From IMG/VR virus record IMGVR_UViG_3300009684_000040, positions 1 through 54,336 of that record: a stretch of 54,336 bases of DNA, one strand, 5' to 3'. Of the stretch, positions 7,506 through 13,651 are shown in pieces; positions within the stretch are counted from its first letter, which is position 1; each line of letters opens with the position of its first letter. The notes under the pieces are model-generated. The model was not told the origin of the DNA. It made no database searches and worked only from the letters and a program-made list of their open reading frames with translations. The stretch is from a virus. The translations under genes and the position numbers were made by a program.

Positions 7506-7537
7506 CGGGGGCCCTGTTCGCAAGTGGGGCCCTTTTT
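7506..7537 (+). terminator. Intrinsic terminator
   Basis: GGGCCC at 7509-7514 pairs with a second GGGCCC at 7527-7532 across a 12-base loop, immediately followed by TTTTT. It starts 10 bases after the stop of the gene at 7206-7496. The stem is short but GC-only. Confidence 0.6.
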
Positions 7538-7560
7538 CATTTCTTATTTTGGGTGACGAG

Positions 7561-7767
7561 ATGATTAACGTCGCAGAGAGCATTGTAGAGGTTGGATTAC
7601 TTGCCAGGAAGTTACAGGAGGTCTGTGCTTTCTCTGAGCCAGATCGTGAGGTTGTCGAAGACCTGGTTTCCCAATTATTATTTCATTGTTCGCGTATTTA
7701 CGTTGAGAGCAATGAAGTTACTAGATTTGAGAAACCATTTTGGCAAACGGGGCAACTCCTCAGCTAG
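7561..7767 (+). CDS. Small hypothetical protein
   Basis: 68 residues (ATG at 7561). Helical and acidic, e.g. VAESIVEVGLLARKL and REVVEDLVSQLLFHC. The upstream part of the same open frame runs back through the gene at 7206 and is not credible. Ribosome-binding site weak. No family recognised. Confidence 0.58.
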   Translation: MINVAESIVEVGLLARKLQEVCAFSEPDREVVEDLVSQLLFHCSRIYVESNEVTRFEKPFWQTGQLLS

Positions 7768-7996
7768 GTCGGTAGGCGAGGAGGAGCTTGTTGAGGCGAT
7801 GCAGTTTATGTCGTCCAAGAACAAGCGAATCAAGGTCTATAGCAACTATGGCTTTGTCAATCAATCCCACAAGTTTCCATGCCGGATCCAGTTTATTGAG
7901 GGGCGTCGTATGCCTGACGACTCTTGGGACTGGACGATTGGGTGGGAGTCTGGGGCCCGGAAAAACGGAATCGGTGAAAGGATAATCGTGACATGA
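7712..7996 (+). CDS. Hypothetical protein
   Basis: Up to 94 residues from ATG 7712 (GAGAG upstream), overlapping the previous gene by 56 bases; a start at ATG 7799, preceded by GAGGAGG some 20 bases away, would avoid the overlap and give 65 residues. The conserved-looking part is at the C terminus: a beta-rich stretch with KVYSNYGFVNQSHKF and DDSWDWTIGWESGARKNG. Function unknown; start uncertain. Confidence 0.55.
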   Translation: MKLLDLRNHFGKRGNSSARSVGEEELVEAMQFMSSKNKRIKVYSNYGFVNQSHKFPCRIQFIEGRRMPDDSWDWTIGWESGARKNGIGERIIVT

Positions 7997-8286
7997 TGCG
8001 TGACATTGAATGGAAGAAGTGGCGGGATCAGATCATGAAAAACGACGGCAGTTATCACCCCCTTGAGGAGGCTCTATACAAGGCCTGGTGCGCCGCATGG
8101 GACTCCGCCGTGCATTGTTATGAGGACACCAAGCCAAACCTGCGTCTCGGGCAGCGTGGAATCATCAAGCTTGCGATGGACGCCGGGCTAGTGGAGCGTA
8201 GCGAGATTGGCGGCCACTACGTCTGCGGTGAGGTCGAGGAGGTGGTGGACTTTGCTAGGCTGATTGAGGACGCCCATGCAATATGA
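7993..8286 (+). CDS. Hypothetical protein
   Basis: 97 residues. The start overlaps the preceding stop (ATGATG around TGA); either of two adjacent Met codons could be used. The sequence reads YHPLEEALYKAWCAAWDSAVHCYED near the middle, helical and aromatic, with an acidic C terminus. Part of the small-gene train; no family recognised. Confidence 0.7.
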   Translation: MMRDIEWKKWRDQIMKNDGSYHPLEEALYKAWCAAWDSAVHCYEDTKPNLRLGQRGIIKLAMDAGLVERSEIGGHYVCGEVEEVVDFARLIEDAHAI

Positions 8287-8560
8287 GCAGATTATTACGG
8301 ACTACCTTGACGACAAGGGCGAGATGTTCGTAACCGAGATGCGGATACCGGATATGTTGCGCTCGACGCTTAACTCGCGTCTGTCTGTGATGGCGCAGGC
8401 CGGCAAGATCAATCGGCGGCAGGAGTGGCACGAGGGGTTTCGCAAGAAGTGCTGGATGTATAGCCTGCCAAACCGTGAGAAGGTTTACAAGGGTGCGAGT
8501 CCGTACAAAGGGGAGCCGGAATATGCCTACATACTCAGAAATTTTTTCAGAGCAGCCTGA
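8276..8560 (+). CDS. Hypothetical winged-helix-like small protein
   Basis: 94 residues from ATG 8276, overlapping the upstream gene by 11 bases. Residues 1-50 (QIITDYLDDKGEMFVTEMRI, then LNSRLSVMAQAGKINRR) read like a winged-helix fold: helix, helix, recognition helix, basic wing. A DNA-binding role is an inference from pattern only. Confidence 0.62.
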   Translation: MQYEQIITDYLDDKGEMFVTEMRIPDMLRSTLNSRLSVMAQAGKINRRQEWHEGFRKKCWMYSLPNREKVYKGASPYKGEPEYAYILRNFFRAA

Positions 8561-8777
8561 GTGCTACGTCGATACGCCAGAGGTCCTCAAGCAGGCGTAC
8601 AAGGCCGGGTACGCGGATGCGATGGGGTGGAAGCGTGACAACTACCTCGAGGACGTCGGCTGGATTGGCCTAACGGATGAGGATATGGCTGAGTTACGTC
8701 GAAACGGGCTCCACGCGATCAGCGACGACCACTTCCGGGCCATCGAAGCAAGGGTCAAGGAGAAGAACAGTGGGTAG
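8523..8777 (+). CDS. Small protein with WxGLTDED...KEKN module
   Basis: 84 residues from ATG 8523, with GGGGAG upstream. The C-terminal 40 residues, WIGLTDEDMAELRR then AIEARVKEKN, form a module shared with the gene at 9105-9461. I know this module from many short phage and prophage proteins of Burkholderiales, function unknown. The middle contains VLKQAYKAGYADAMGW. Confidence 0.72.
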   Translation: MPTYSEIFSEQPECYVDTPEVLKQAYKAGYADAMGWKRDNYLEDVGWIGLTDEDMAELRRNGLHAISDDHFRAIEARVKEKNSG

Positions 8778-9108
8778 AGAAGACATCATCCGCATGGCGC
8801 GGGAGGCAAATTTATGGCAATCATGGTTGGAAAGGCTTGAAGAATCAACAAAAACCATTGCTTCGTTAGAGCAATTCGCCGCCCTTGTTGCCGCGCATGA
8901 GCGGGAGGAGGTTGCCCGATGGATGATGGAACGCGGCTATGCGACAGGGCATGGCGACACCGTTGAAGACCTGCTGCAAGAATTAGAGTGGCAAGTTGCG
9001 GAGCGGGAGCGCGAGGCCTGCGCCAAGGTAGTAGAAAACTATTGCGGCGCATGGGATGACCAAGGCTACGCGCTCGCCAACGCCATCAGAAGAAGGGGGA
9101 AGAAATGA
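8770..9108 (+). CDS. Hypothetical helical protein (REDIIRMAREA family)
   Basis: 112 residues from GTG 8770, preceded by AAGGAG at 6 bases, overlapping the previous gene by 8 bases. N terminus REDIIRMAREANLW, then LEQFAALVAAHEREEVARW and a second REREACAKVVENYCGAWDD: a helical repeat-like protein. I recognise this pattern as widespread in small proteins of betaproteobacterial phages. Function unknown. Confidence 0.72.
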   Translation: MGREDIIRMAREANLWQSWLERLEESTKTIASLEQFAALVAAHEREEVARWMMERGYATGHGDTVEDLLQELEWQVAEREREACAKVVENYCGAWDDQGYALANAIRRRGKK

Positions 9109-9461
9109 CTGACCGCGAACTAATGCAACAGGCGCTAAGTGTTCTGTGCAATAACGTATATCCCAGAGATGGAGTCAGAGATAACAGGCATCTAACGCCT
9201 AAAAGCCACGCTGAAATTTATCAACAAACCATAGACGCTTTGTTCTATAGACTGGCACAACCAAAGACCCCCGAAGTCACCCCCGAAGTCACCCCCTATG
9301 TAATTGACTGCCCCCGGTGCGGTCATTGCTGTCCACAGCGCCAGTGGGTCGGGCTGACGGATGAGGACAGACAAGAATTGGCGGCAGAGCAACACAGTTG
9401 GGAAGGCTTGTGTTCTGCGGTTGAAGCCAAGCTCAAGGAGAAGAACGGTAATGTTCAATGA
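9105..9461 (+). CDS. Small zinc-finger-like protein with WxGLTDED module
   Basis: 118 residues. After a helical N-terminal part, residues 55-68 carry a tandem TPEVTPEVTP, encoded by a 13-base repeat, then CPRCGHCC (about 69-76), a metal-binding-like Cys cluster, then the WVGLTDEDRQEL...VEAKLKEKN module shared with the gene at 8523-8777. ATGA overlap with the previous gene. Function unknown. Confidence 0.7.
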   Translation: MTDRELMQQALSVLCNNVYPRDGVRDNRHLTPKSHAEIYQQTIDALFYRLAQPKTPEVTPEVTPYVIDCPRCGHCCPQRQWVGLTDEDRQELAAEQHSWEGLCSAVEAKLKEKNGNVQ

Positions 9462-9564
9462 ATACGCCGGATTTCCCAACGATGAATTTTTTACCGTACT
9501 GCTGCATTGCATGGCGAGCAGCTCTGCTGACATGGTTTATTTTTTACTGGGTGACGGGCAGTGA
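9451..9564 (+). CDS. Small hypothetical protein
   Basis: 37 residues from ATG 9451, AAGGAG 10 bases ahead. Acidic N terminus, then a hydrophobic stretch (VYFLLGDG). Overlaps the previous gene by 11 bases and the next by 4. Support is ribosome-binding site and spacing only. Confidence 0.45.
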   Translation: MFNEYAGFPNDEFFTVLLHCMASSSADMVYFLLGDGQ

Positions 9565-9701
9565 TTAGATACGGCATTCTTGACGATGAAGGCAAGGTTG
9601 TCCGGTGGGTCTGGGTCAAGCCGCCCTACCCGCACATCGTGAGCAGACCTAAACGTAAACCGAAGTTCGACTTCACTAATTTTGAGCCGGCACCATTTTG
9701 A
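9561..9701 (+). CDS. Small basic protein, RYGILDDEGKVVRWVWVK type
   Basis: 46 residues from GTG 9561, which overlaps the preceding TGA. The N terminus IRYGILDDEGKVVRWVWVK matches a short protein I know from Burkholderiales phages; the C terminus is basic (RPKRKPKFDF). Function unknown. Confidence 0.62.
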   Translation: MIRYGILDDEGKVVRWVWVKPPYPHIVSRPKRKPKFDFTNFEPAPF

Positions 9702-9841
9702 TAAACAAGAACTGTCAGCAGTGCAGGGTCCACCCGGCGCTATACAAGGTCCCCACGCTTAAGGGCAACGGGTTCAGGTGGAAGTGCGAGGCCTGCTATA
9801 AGCGCAGGGTACCAAGCGGGATCAGGGAGAAGATTGCGTGA
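9698..9841 (+). CDS. Small zinc-ribbon protein (TTG start)
   Basis: 47 residues from TTG 9698, overlapping the preceding TGA by 3 bases. Two Cys pairs, CQQC near residue 6 and CEAC near residue 32, give a four-Cys zinc ribbon in a basic protein (final residues RRVPSGIREKIA). Possible nucleic-acid binder. No ATG alternative fits the spacing. Confidence 0.52.
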   Translation: MINKNCQQCRVHPALYKVPTLKGNGFRWKCEACYKRRVPSGIREKIA

Positions 9842-9874
9842 CCAGGACAATGGGTAAGGTAAATTTTCAGTGCG

Positions 9875-10618
9875 ATGAAGTTTTACACCGGAATATTTCA
9901 CCCGCACACCGCCGACAAGGTTGATCGGGCGTTTATTTCGGTAAATGTCTTAAAGAAACGAAAGTCTGGGTTCCCGGTCAAAGAGTGGATTATGGATAGC
10001 GGCGCGTTTACGACGATCAACAAGTACGGCGGTTATCCGGAGCCCGTTAGCGAGTACGCCAAGCAGATTAAGCGCTGGAAGACGAACGGAAACTTGGTTG
10101 CGGCAGTGGCTCAAGACTATATGTGCGAGGCTTGGATGATCGCCAAGACGGGCCTCTCAGTTGAGATACACCAGACCCTGACGATTGAGCGGTACGACCA
10201 GTTGATCGCGGAAGACACGGGCGTCTACATCATGCCGGTGCTGCAGGGATACGCACCGCAAGACTACATAGAGCATTTGAAGATGTATGGCGATCGTCTT
10301 AGCGAGGGCGCGTATGTTGGGGTTGGAAGTGTGTGCAAACGAAACGCCAGCCCAAGCGCGATTGTTGAGGTGCTGCACGCGATCAAGGGGGTTAGACCAG
10401 ACTTGCGCCTACATGGATTTGGCGTCAAAACGACAGCTCTTGCGTGGGCCGACGTACGAGACAACCTTTATTCGGCAGACTCAATGGCTTGGTCCTTCGC
10501 GGCAAGGATGGAAGGGCGCAACGGCAACGACTGGAGAAACGCAGTGAAGTTTCAAGATCGAATCAACAACCAACCGGTGCAGCTTAGTCTGCTTTCACAA
10601 CATGGCCGACCTCATTAA
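9875..10618 (+). CDS. dpdA: DpdA-like DNA 7-deazaguanine transglycosylase
   Basis: 247 residues of the tRNA-guanine transglycosylase-like fold as used by DpdA proteins, which replace guanine in DNA by 7-deazaguanine bases and so protect phage DNA from host restriction. Motifs: WIMDSGAF (38-45, candidate catalytic Asp41), AQDYMC (79-84), MPVLQGY (120-126, substrate-pocket region), VGVGSVCKRN (148-157, the GG/S loop), HGFGVK (180-185) and YSADSMAWS (199-207, second Asp202). The length fits the short phage DpdA group. No preQ0 synthesis genes (folE, queD, queE, queC) are in this window, so the base would come from the host or from genes outside. It lies among small early genes and overlaps the DUF3310 gene by 17 bases. 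Confidence 0.78.
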   Translation: MKFYTGIFHPHTADKVDRAFISVNVLKKRKSGFPVKEWIMDSGAFTTINKYGGYPEPVSEYAKQIKRWKTNGNLVAAVAQDYMCEAWMIAKTGLSVEIHQTLTIERYDQLIAEDTGVYIMPVLQGYAPQDYIEHLKMYGDRLSEGAYVGVGSVCKRNASPSAIVEVLHAIKGVRPDLRLHGFGVKTTALAWADVRDNLYSADSMAWSFAARMEGRNGNDWRNAVKFQDRINNQPVQLSLLSQHGRPH

Positions 10619-10817
10619 CAACCCTCCCCACTACACCGCGGGAGGGATCGAGACTATCGACTATATGCGGGCCAAGGCGAGCCCAGAGGAGTTCAGGGGA
10701 TACCTTCGCCTCAACGCCCTTAAATATCTCTCTAGGGCCGGCCTGAAGGGGGATGCGGTGGAGGATCTGCGTAAGTGTGCCTGGTACGTCAACCGGCTGA
10801 TCGAGGAGATGAAGTGA
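10602..10817 (+). CDS. DUF3310 family protein
   Basis: 71 residues, a near-complete DUF3310: NPPHYTAGGIETIDYM, then RGYLRLNALKYLSRAG and EDLRKCAWYVNRLIEE. Small helical proteins of this family are common in phage early regions, often near nucleotide-metabolism genes; the biochemical role is not known. Confidence 0.9.
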   Translation: MADLINNPPHYTAGGIETIDYMRAKASPEEFRGYLRLNALKYLSRAGLKGDAVEDLRKCAWYVNRLIEEMK

Positions 10818-10897
10818 GGTTTCCCGATCAGAACATTTCCGCACCTGGAAGTAGCGCCAGCATCACAAACTTCCCGATCGGGATGGAGCCGAGATGA
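10814..10897 (+). CDS. Possible tiny coupled ORF (27 aa)
   Basis: GTG 10814 overlaps the TGA of the DUF3310 gene and its stop overlaps the ATG of the next gene (GTGA and ATGA couplings at each end), as in the neighbouring small genes. The product has no recognisable motif. An alternative view is untranslated spacer containing a perfect 12-bp palindrome, TCCCGATCGGGA. Confidence 0.33.
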   Translation: MRFPDQNISAPGSSASITNFPIGMEPR

Positions 10898-11091
10898 ACT
10901 GCCCTAGTTGCAACCTCAAGACGCGCACGATCGACACCAGGCAGTATTACGAGCCGACACTGAGCTTTAACTGGGCAGCCCGCCGTATCAAGTGCGAAGG
11001 GTGCAACCTGATCAGCAAGACGGTAGAGCTGCCCCACGAGGACTACGAGAAGCTCTACCTGGCGTATGTTGGGACTAAGGGTTTCCCCTAG
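10894..11091 (+). CDS. NrdR/Ogr-like zinc-ribbon protein
   Basis: 65 residues with CPSC at 3-6 and CEGC at 34-37, and the surrounding TRTIDTR...RRIKCEGC, which resembles the zinc ribbon of NrdR repressors and of Ogr-type phage activators. Without the ATP-cone domain of NrdR it is more likely a small phage DNA-binding regulator. Its stop lies within the second 43-bp element. Confidence 0.68.
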   Translation: MNCPSCNLKTRTIDTRQYYEPTLSFNWAARRIKCEGCNLISKTVELPHEDYEKLYLAYVGTKGFP

Positions 11092-11120
11092 TAAAAAAAG
11101 TTCAAAAAAGTTCACACAAG
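11078..11120 (+). repeat. 43-bp element, copy 2
   Basis: Differs from 7116-7158 at three positions only, and keeps the hairpin start, the phased AAAGTT blocks and TTCACACAAG; here the inverted repeat has a bulged A. It lies upstream of the gene at 11184. The differences are in A-tract positions, as for a tolerated regulatory site. Confidence 0.8.
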
Positions 11121-11183
11121 CGCCGTCCTTTGTGGGAGTATCTGTCTGCGGTCACTACCGATCGCAAACCAGAGGACAGAGAA

Positions 11184-11360
11184 ATGGAAGACCAGATTCG
11201 CATCGCAAACGAAGACTTTGATTGTGTGTTCGTCAGCAAGGAGGATGATAAGGTTCGCTTGTCGATCCACATCTTCGGCGGCAGCGCACGGATTAGGCTC
11301 TCGCCTCAGCAGGCAAGAGAGGTAGTCGCAGCAATCAACGCAATAACGGAGGAATGGTGA
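11184..11360 (+). CDS. Small hypothetical protein
   Basis: 58 residues from ATG 11184 with GAGGACAGAG ahead. A beta-strand-rich first half (FDCVFVSKEDDKVRLSIHI) then a helix (SPQQAREVVAAINAI), like a small alpha/beta regulator or inhibitor. First gene behind the second 43-bp element. No family recognised. Confidence 0.65.
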   Translation: MEDQIRIANEDFDCVFVSKEDDKVRLSIHIFGGSARIRLSPQQAREVVAAINAITEEW

Positions 11361-11527
11361 ACGCAATCAGAGTACGCACGCAGGTCTACAAGCTCGGAAG
11401 GGCAATCTTCTACCCGAGCAACTTCAAGGGGTACTACAGCTTCCCAGGTAACCGCCTGATCACCGAGTGGGAGCTGTTACGAAGGGGCGCCACGGTAGAC
11501 TACGAGATGCTGTGGCCTGCAGCGTGA
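11354..11527 (+). CDS. Small basic hypothetical protein
   Basis: 57 residues from ATG 11354 (or GTG 11357) overlapping the previous stop, with GGAGG directly ahead. Basic and aromatic (KGYYSFPGN, ITEWELLRRGATVDYE). Ends 8 bases before a strong terminator, so it closes the early transcription unit. Confidence 0.6.
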   Translation: MVNAIRVRTQVYKLGRAIFYPSNFKGYYSFPGNRLITEWELLRRGATVDYEMLWPAA

Positions 11528-11534
11528 GGGGAAG

Positions 11535-11562
11535 GAGCTGGGGAGACCCGGCTCTTTTTTTT
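11535..11562 (+). terminator. Strong intrinsic terminator
   Basis: An 8-bp stem, GAGCTGGG (11535-11542) with CCCGGCTC (11547-11554), closes on a GAGA tetraloop and is followed by eight T. One pair is a G-U wobble. It separates the early gene train from the terminase operon. Confidence 0.9.
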
Positions 11563-11858
11563 GTGTCATAATCTGATCTCGCTCCCATGCGGTACGTCGG
11601 TGGTGGGAGCTTGCAAACCCCGTTACACGAGCGAGCCAGAGCGGGGGCGGTGGGCGAATCCTAGAGCCGGGTGGTTGAAATAAGTCTGGGAAAAGCGTTG
11701 CCTAAGAAGCAGTGCAAAGCGGTCCCGTGTCTCTATATTGATACGGTAAGGACTTGCATTGCCTAAGATAAGAATAGAATAGATTGATAGATAGATATAT
11801 AGCGTGTTTTTTTTGATCAAAAACAAAGAGCACCCAGCACTTTGCGGAGGCATAAAAT
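11563..11858. other. Non-coding region ahead of terminase, possible pac/structured RNA
   Basis: 296 bases with no credible gene. Seen: nested inverted repeats (CTCGCT 11578-11583 with AGCGAG 11630-11635, and GCTCCCA 11581-11587 with TGGGAGC 11604-11610, which share bases and so may be alternatives); a 10-bp direct repeat TTGCCTAAGA (11698, 11759); AT-rich GATA repeats at 11785-11800; and a 14-bp palindrome TTTTTGATCAAAAA at 11810-11823. TTGATA at 11738 and several TAGAAT/TAAGAT hexamers could form the structural-operon promoter, though no pair has ideal spacing. Position just before terS also suits a packaging site. I found no tRNA fold. Confidence 0.45.
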
Positions 11859-12224
11859 ATGCACAAAATTACGGATGAGAGTAAGGAAAAGGTAAGGAAG
11901 CTTGCTGCTGCAGGTGTTAGGTTTGAGGATATTGCCGCGAAGCTTGGCATATCTAGTGACACCCTTACGCGTAGATATAGGCAGGAGTTAGATGACGGTA
12001 GGATTGACGCTAACGCTGCTATTGGAGAGACTTTGTATCAGCAGGCTAAGAATGGTAATACTGCTGCGATGATCTTCTGGCTAAAGACTCAGGGTGGCTG
12101 GCGTGAGAAGAACCACGTTGAGGTTACCGGGGAGAATGGTGGCCCTGTTAAGGTAGACACCTCGATCTTTAATGCCATCATCACCAACCTTGAAGCGAAG
12201 CGCCAGATAGAGACAAATGAGTGA
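11859..12224 (+). CDS. terS: Terminase small subunit
   Basis: 121 residues with an N-terminal helix-turn-helix (RKLAAAGVRFEDIAAKLGI then SSDTLTRRY, residues 13-41) and a helical oligomerisation region, the usual TerS layout. TerS recognises the phage packaging site and loads the large subunit. GGAGG lies 9 bases before ATG and the gene overlaps terL by 8 bases. Confidence 0.85.
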   Translation: MHKITDESKEKVRKLAAAGVRFEDIAAKLGISSDTLTRRYRQELDDGRIDANAAIGETLYQQAKNGNTAAMIFWLKTQGGWREKNHVEVTGENGGPVKVDTSIFNAIITNLEAKRQIETNE

Positions 12225-13644
12225 TGCTGCCCTTATTGCGGCACTTAAGGATCCGGATTTAGCGAAGCAGTTCGCCGCCCTTCCTGAGGTTGATAGGGCT
12301 GCGTTTGAGTGGCGTGCTAAGTGGCTAACGCAGGCACACAAGCATCAGATAATGCCGCCCGGTGAATGGTGGAGTACCTGGTTACTCTGCGCGGGCCGGG
12401 GAGCGGGCAAGACGAGATTAGCCGCGGAGCAGATAGGGTGGCTTACATGGTCCAACCCAGGGACTCGAGCGTTAGTAGCCGCCCCAACCTCCTCTGACGT
12501 TCGCGGTACCTGCTTTGAGGGTGATAGCGGGCTGCTCAATGTAATACCGCCTGCGCTGATTGAGGACTACAACAAGAGCCTGCACGAGCTGCGCCTAAAG
12601 AATGGCAGCCTCATCAAGGGTATCCCAGCAAGCGAGCCGGAGCGCTTCCGAGGCCCTCAGTTCCATTTTGCCTGGGCCGATGAGTTAGCGGCTTGGGACT
12701 ACCTGCAAGAGGCGTGGGACCAGATCCAGTTCGGGTTGCGTCTGGGTAAGCGCACGATCATGATCTGCACCACCACGCCGAGGCCTAAGGATCTGATCAT
12801 CGACCTCATCGGCAGGGATGGTGAGGATGTGGTGGTTACGACCGCCTCCACCTACACCAACCTATCCAACCTGAGCCAGAACTTCCAGAAGCAGATCCTG
12901 CAATACGAGGGCACGAAGTTAGGAAGGCAGGAGATTTACGCCGAGATTATTGATCCCGAGGAGTCTGGGATTGTTAAGCGGGATATGTTTAAGCTGTGGC
13001 CTGTTGATAAGCCATTCCCGCGGTTTGAGTACATTATTCAGAGTTATGATTGCGCCTACACAGAGAAGACGCATAACGATCCGACTGCCTGCATTACCTT
13101 TGGCGTATTCAAGCCGCTCGATAGTCCGATGGCGGTAATGGTAATTGATTGCTGGCAAGACCGATTACAATACCCAGACCTGCGCCCTAAGGTAGTTGAG
13201 GAGTTCGAGAATGTTTACGGTGAAGGCAAGGATCGCAAACGTGTTGATCTCATCCTGGTTGAAGATAAGTCAGCCGGGATTAGCCTCATCCAAGACCTAC
13301 AAAGGGCCCATCTCCCCGTGCGTTCGTACAACCCCGGCGGAGCGGATAAGATGCAGCGCCTGAACATCGTATCCAACATCATCGCCCGCGGCAGGGTATG
13401 GATACCGGAGAGCAGCACCAGGCCGGGATTCGTGAGGGACTGGGCAGAGGGTATGGTTAGCCAGCTCTGCTCGTTCCCTGACACGACCCACGACGATTTC
13501 GTTGACTGTACATCGCAAGGGCTTAGGTTCCTGCGTGACTCTGGCTGGATTGATATTGATCCGCCACCTCGAGATCCTTACGACGACGACGACTACGCCG
13601 ATTCCAGCGCAGGCAAGAAGCGCGTTAACCCCTACGCGATTTAG
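12217..13644 (+). CDS. terL: Terminase large subunit
   Basis: 475 residues. ATPase domain: Walker A CAGRGAGKT (58-66), Walker B FAWADE (151-156, catalytic Glu156), coupling TTTPRP near 188. C-terminal RNase H-like nuclease: SYDCAYTEK, then VEDKSAG, then HDDFVDC carry the acidic residues that cut concatemers. The motor pumps DNA into the capsid. Follows terS as in most tailed phages. Confidence 0.95.
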   Translation: MSDAALIAALKDPDLAKQFAALPEVDRAAFEWRAKWLTQAHKHQIMPPGEWWSTWLLCAGRGAGKTRLAAEQIGWLTWSNPGTRALVAAPTSSDVRGTCFEGDSGLLNVIPPALIEDYNKSLHELRLKNGSLIKGIPASEPERFRGPQFHFAWADELAAWDYLQEAWDQIQFGLRLGKRTIMICTTTPRPKDLIIDLIGRDGEDVVVTTASTYTNLSNLSQNFQKQILQYEGTKLGRQEIYAEIIDPEESGIVKRDMFKLWPVDKPFPRFEYIIQSYDCAYTEKTHNDPTACITFGVFKPLDSPMAVMVIDCWQDRLQYPDLRPKVVEEFENVYGEGKDRKRVDLILVEDKSAGISLIQDLQRAHLPVRSYNPGGADKMQRLNIVSNIIARGRVWIPESSTRPGFVRDWAEGMVSQLCSFPDTTHDDFVDCTSQGLRFLRDSGWIDIDPPPRDPYDDDDYADSSAGKKRVNPYAI

Positions 13645-13651
13645 GTGACCT

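Noticed and set aside
11563-11700. Possible tRNA or tmRNA in the gap before terS
   Set aside because: Stems are present but no cloverleaf, anticodon arm or T-loop GTTC pattern could be fitted.
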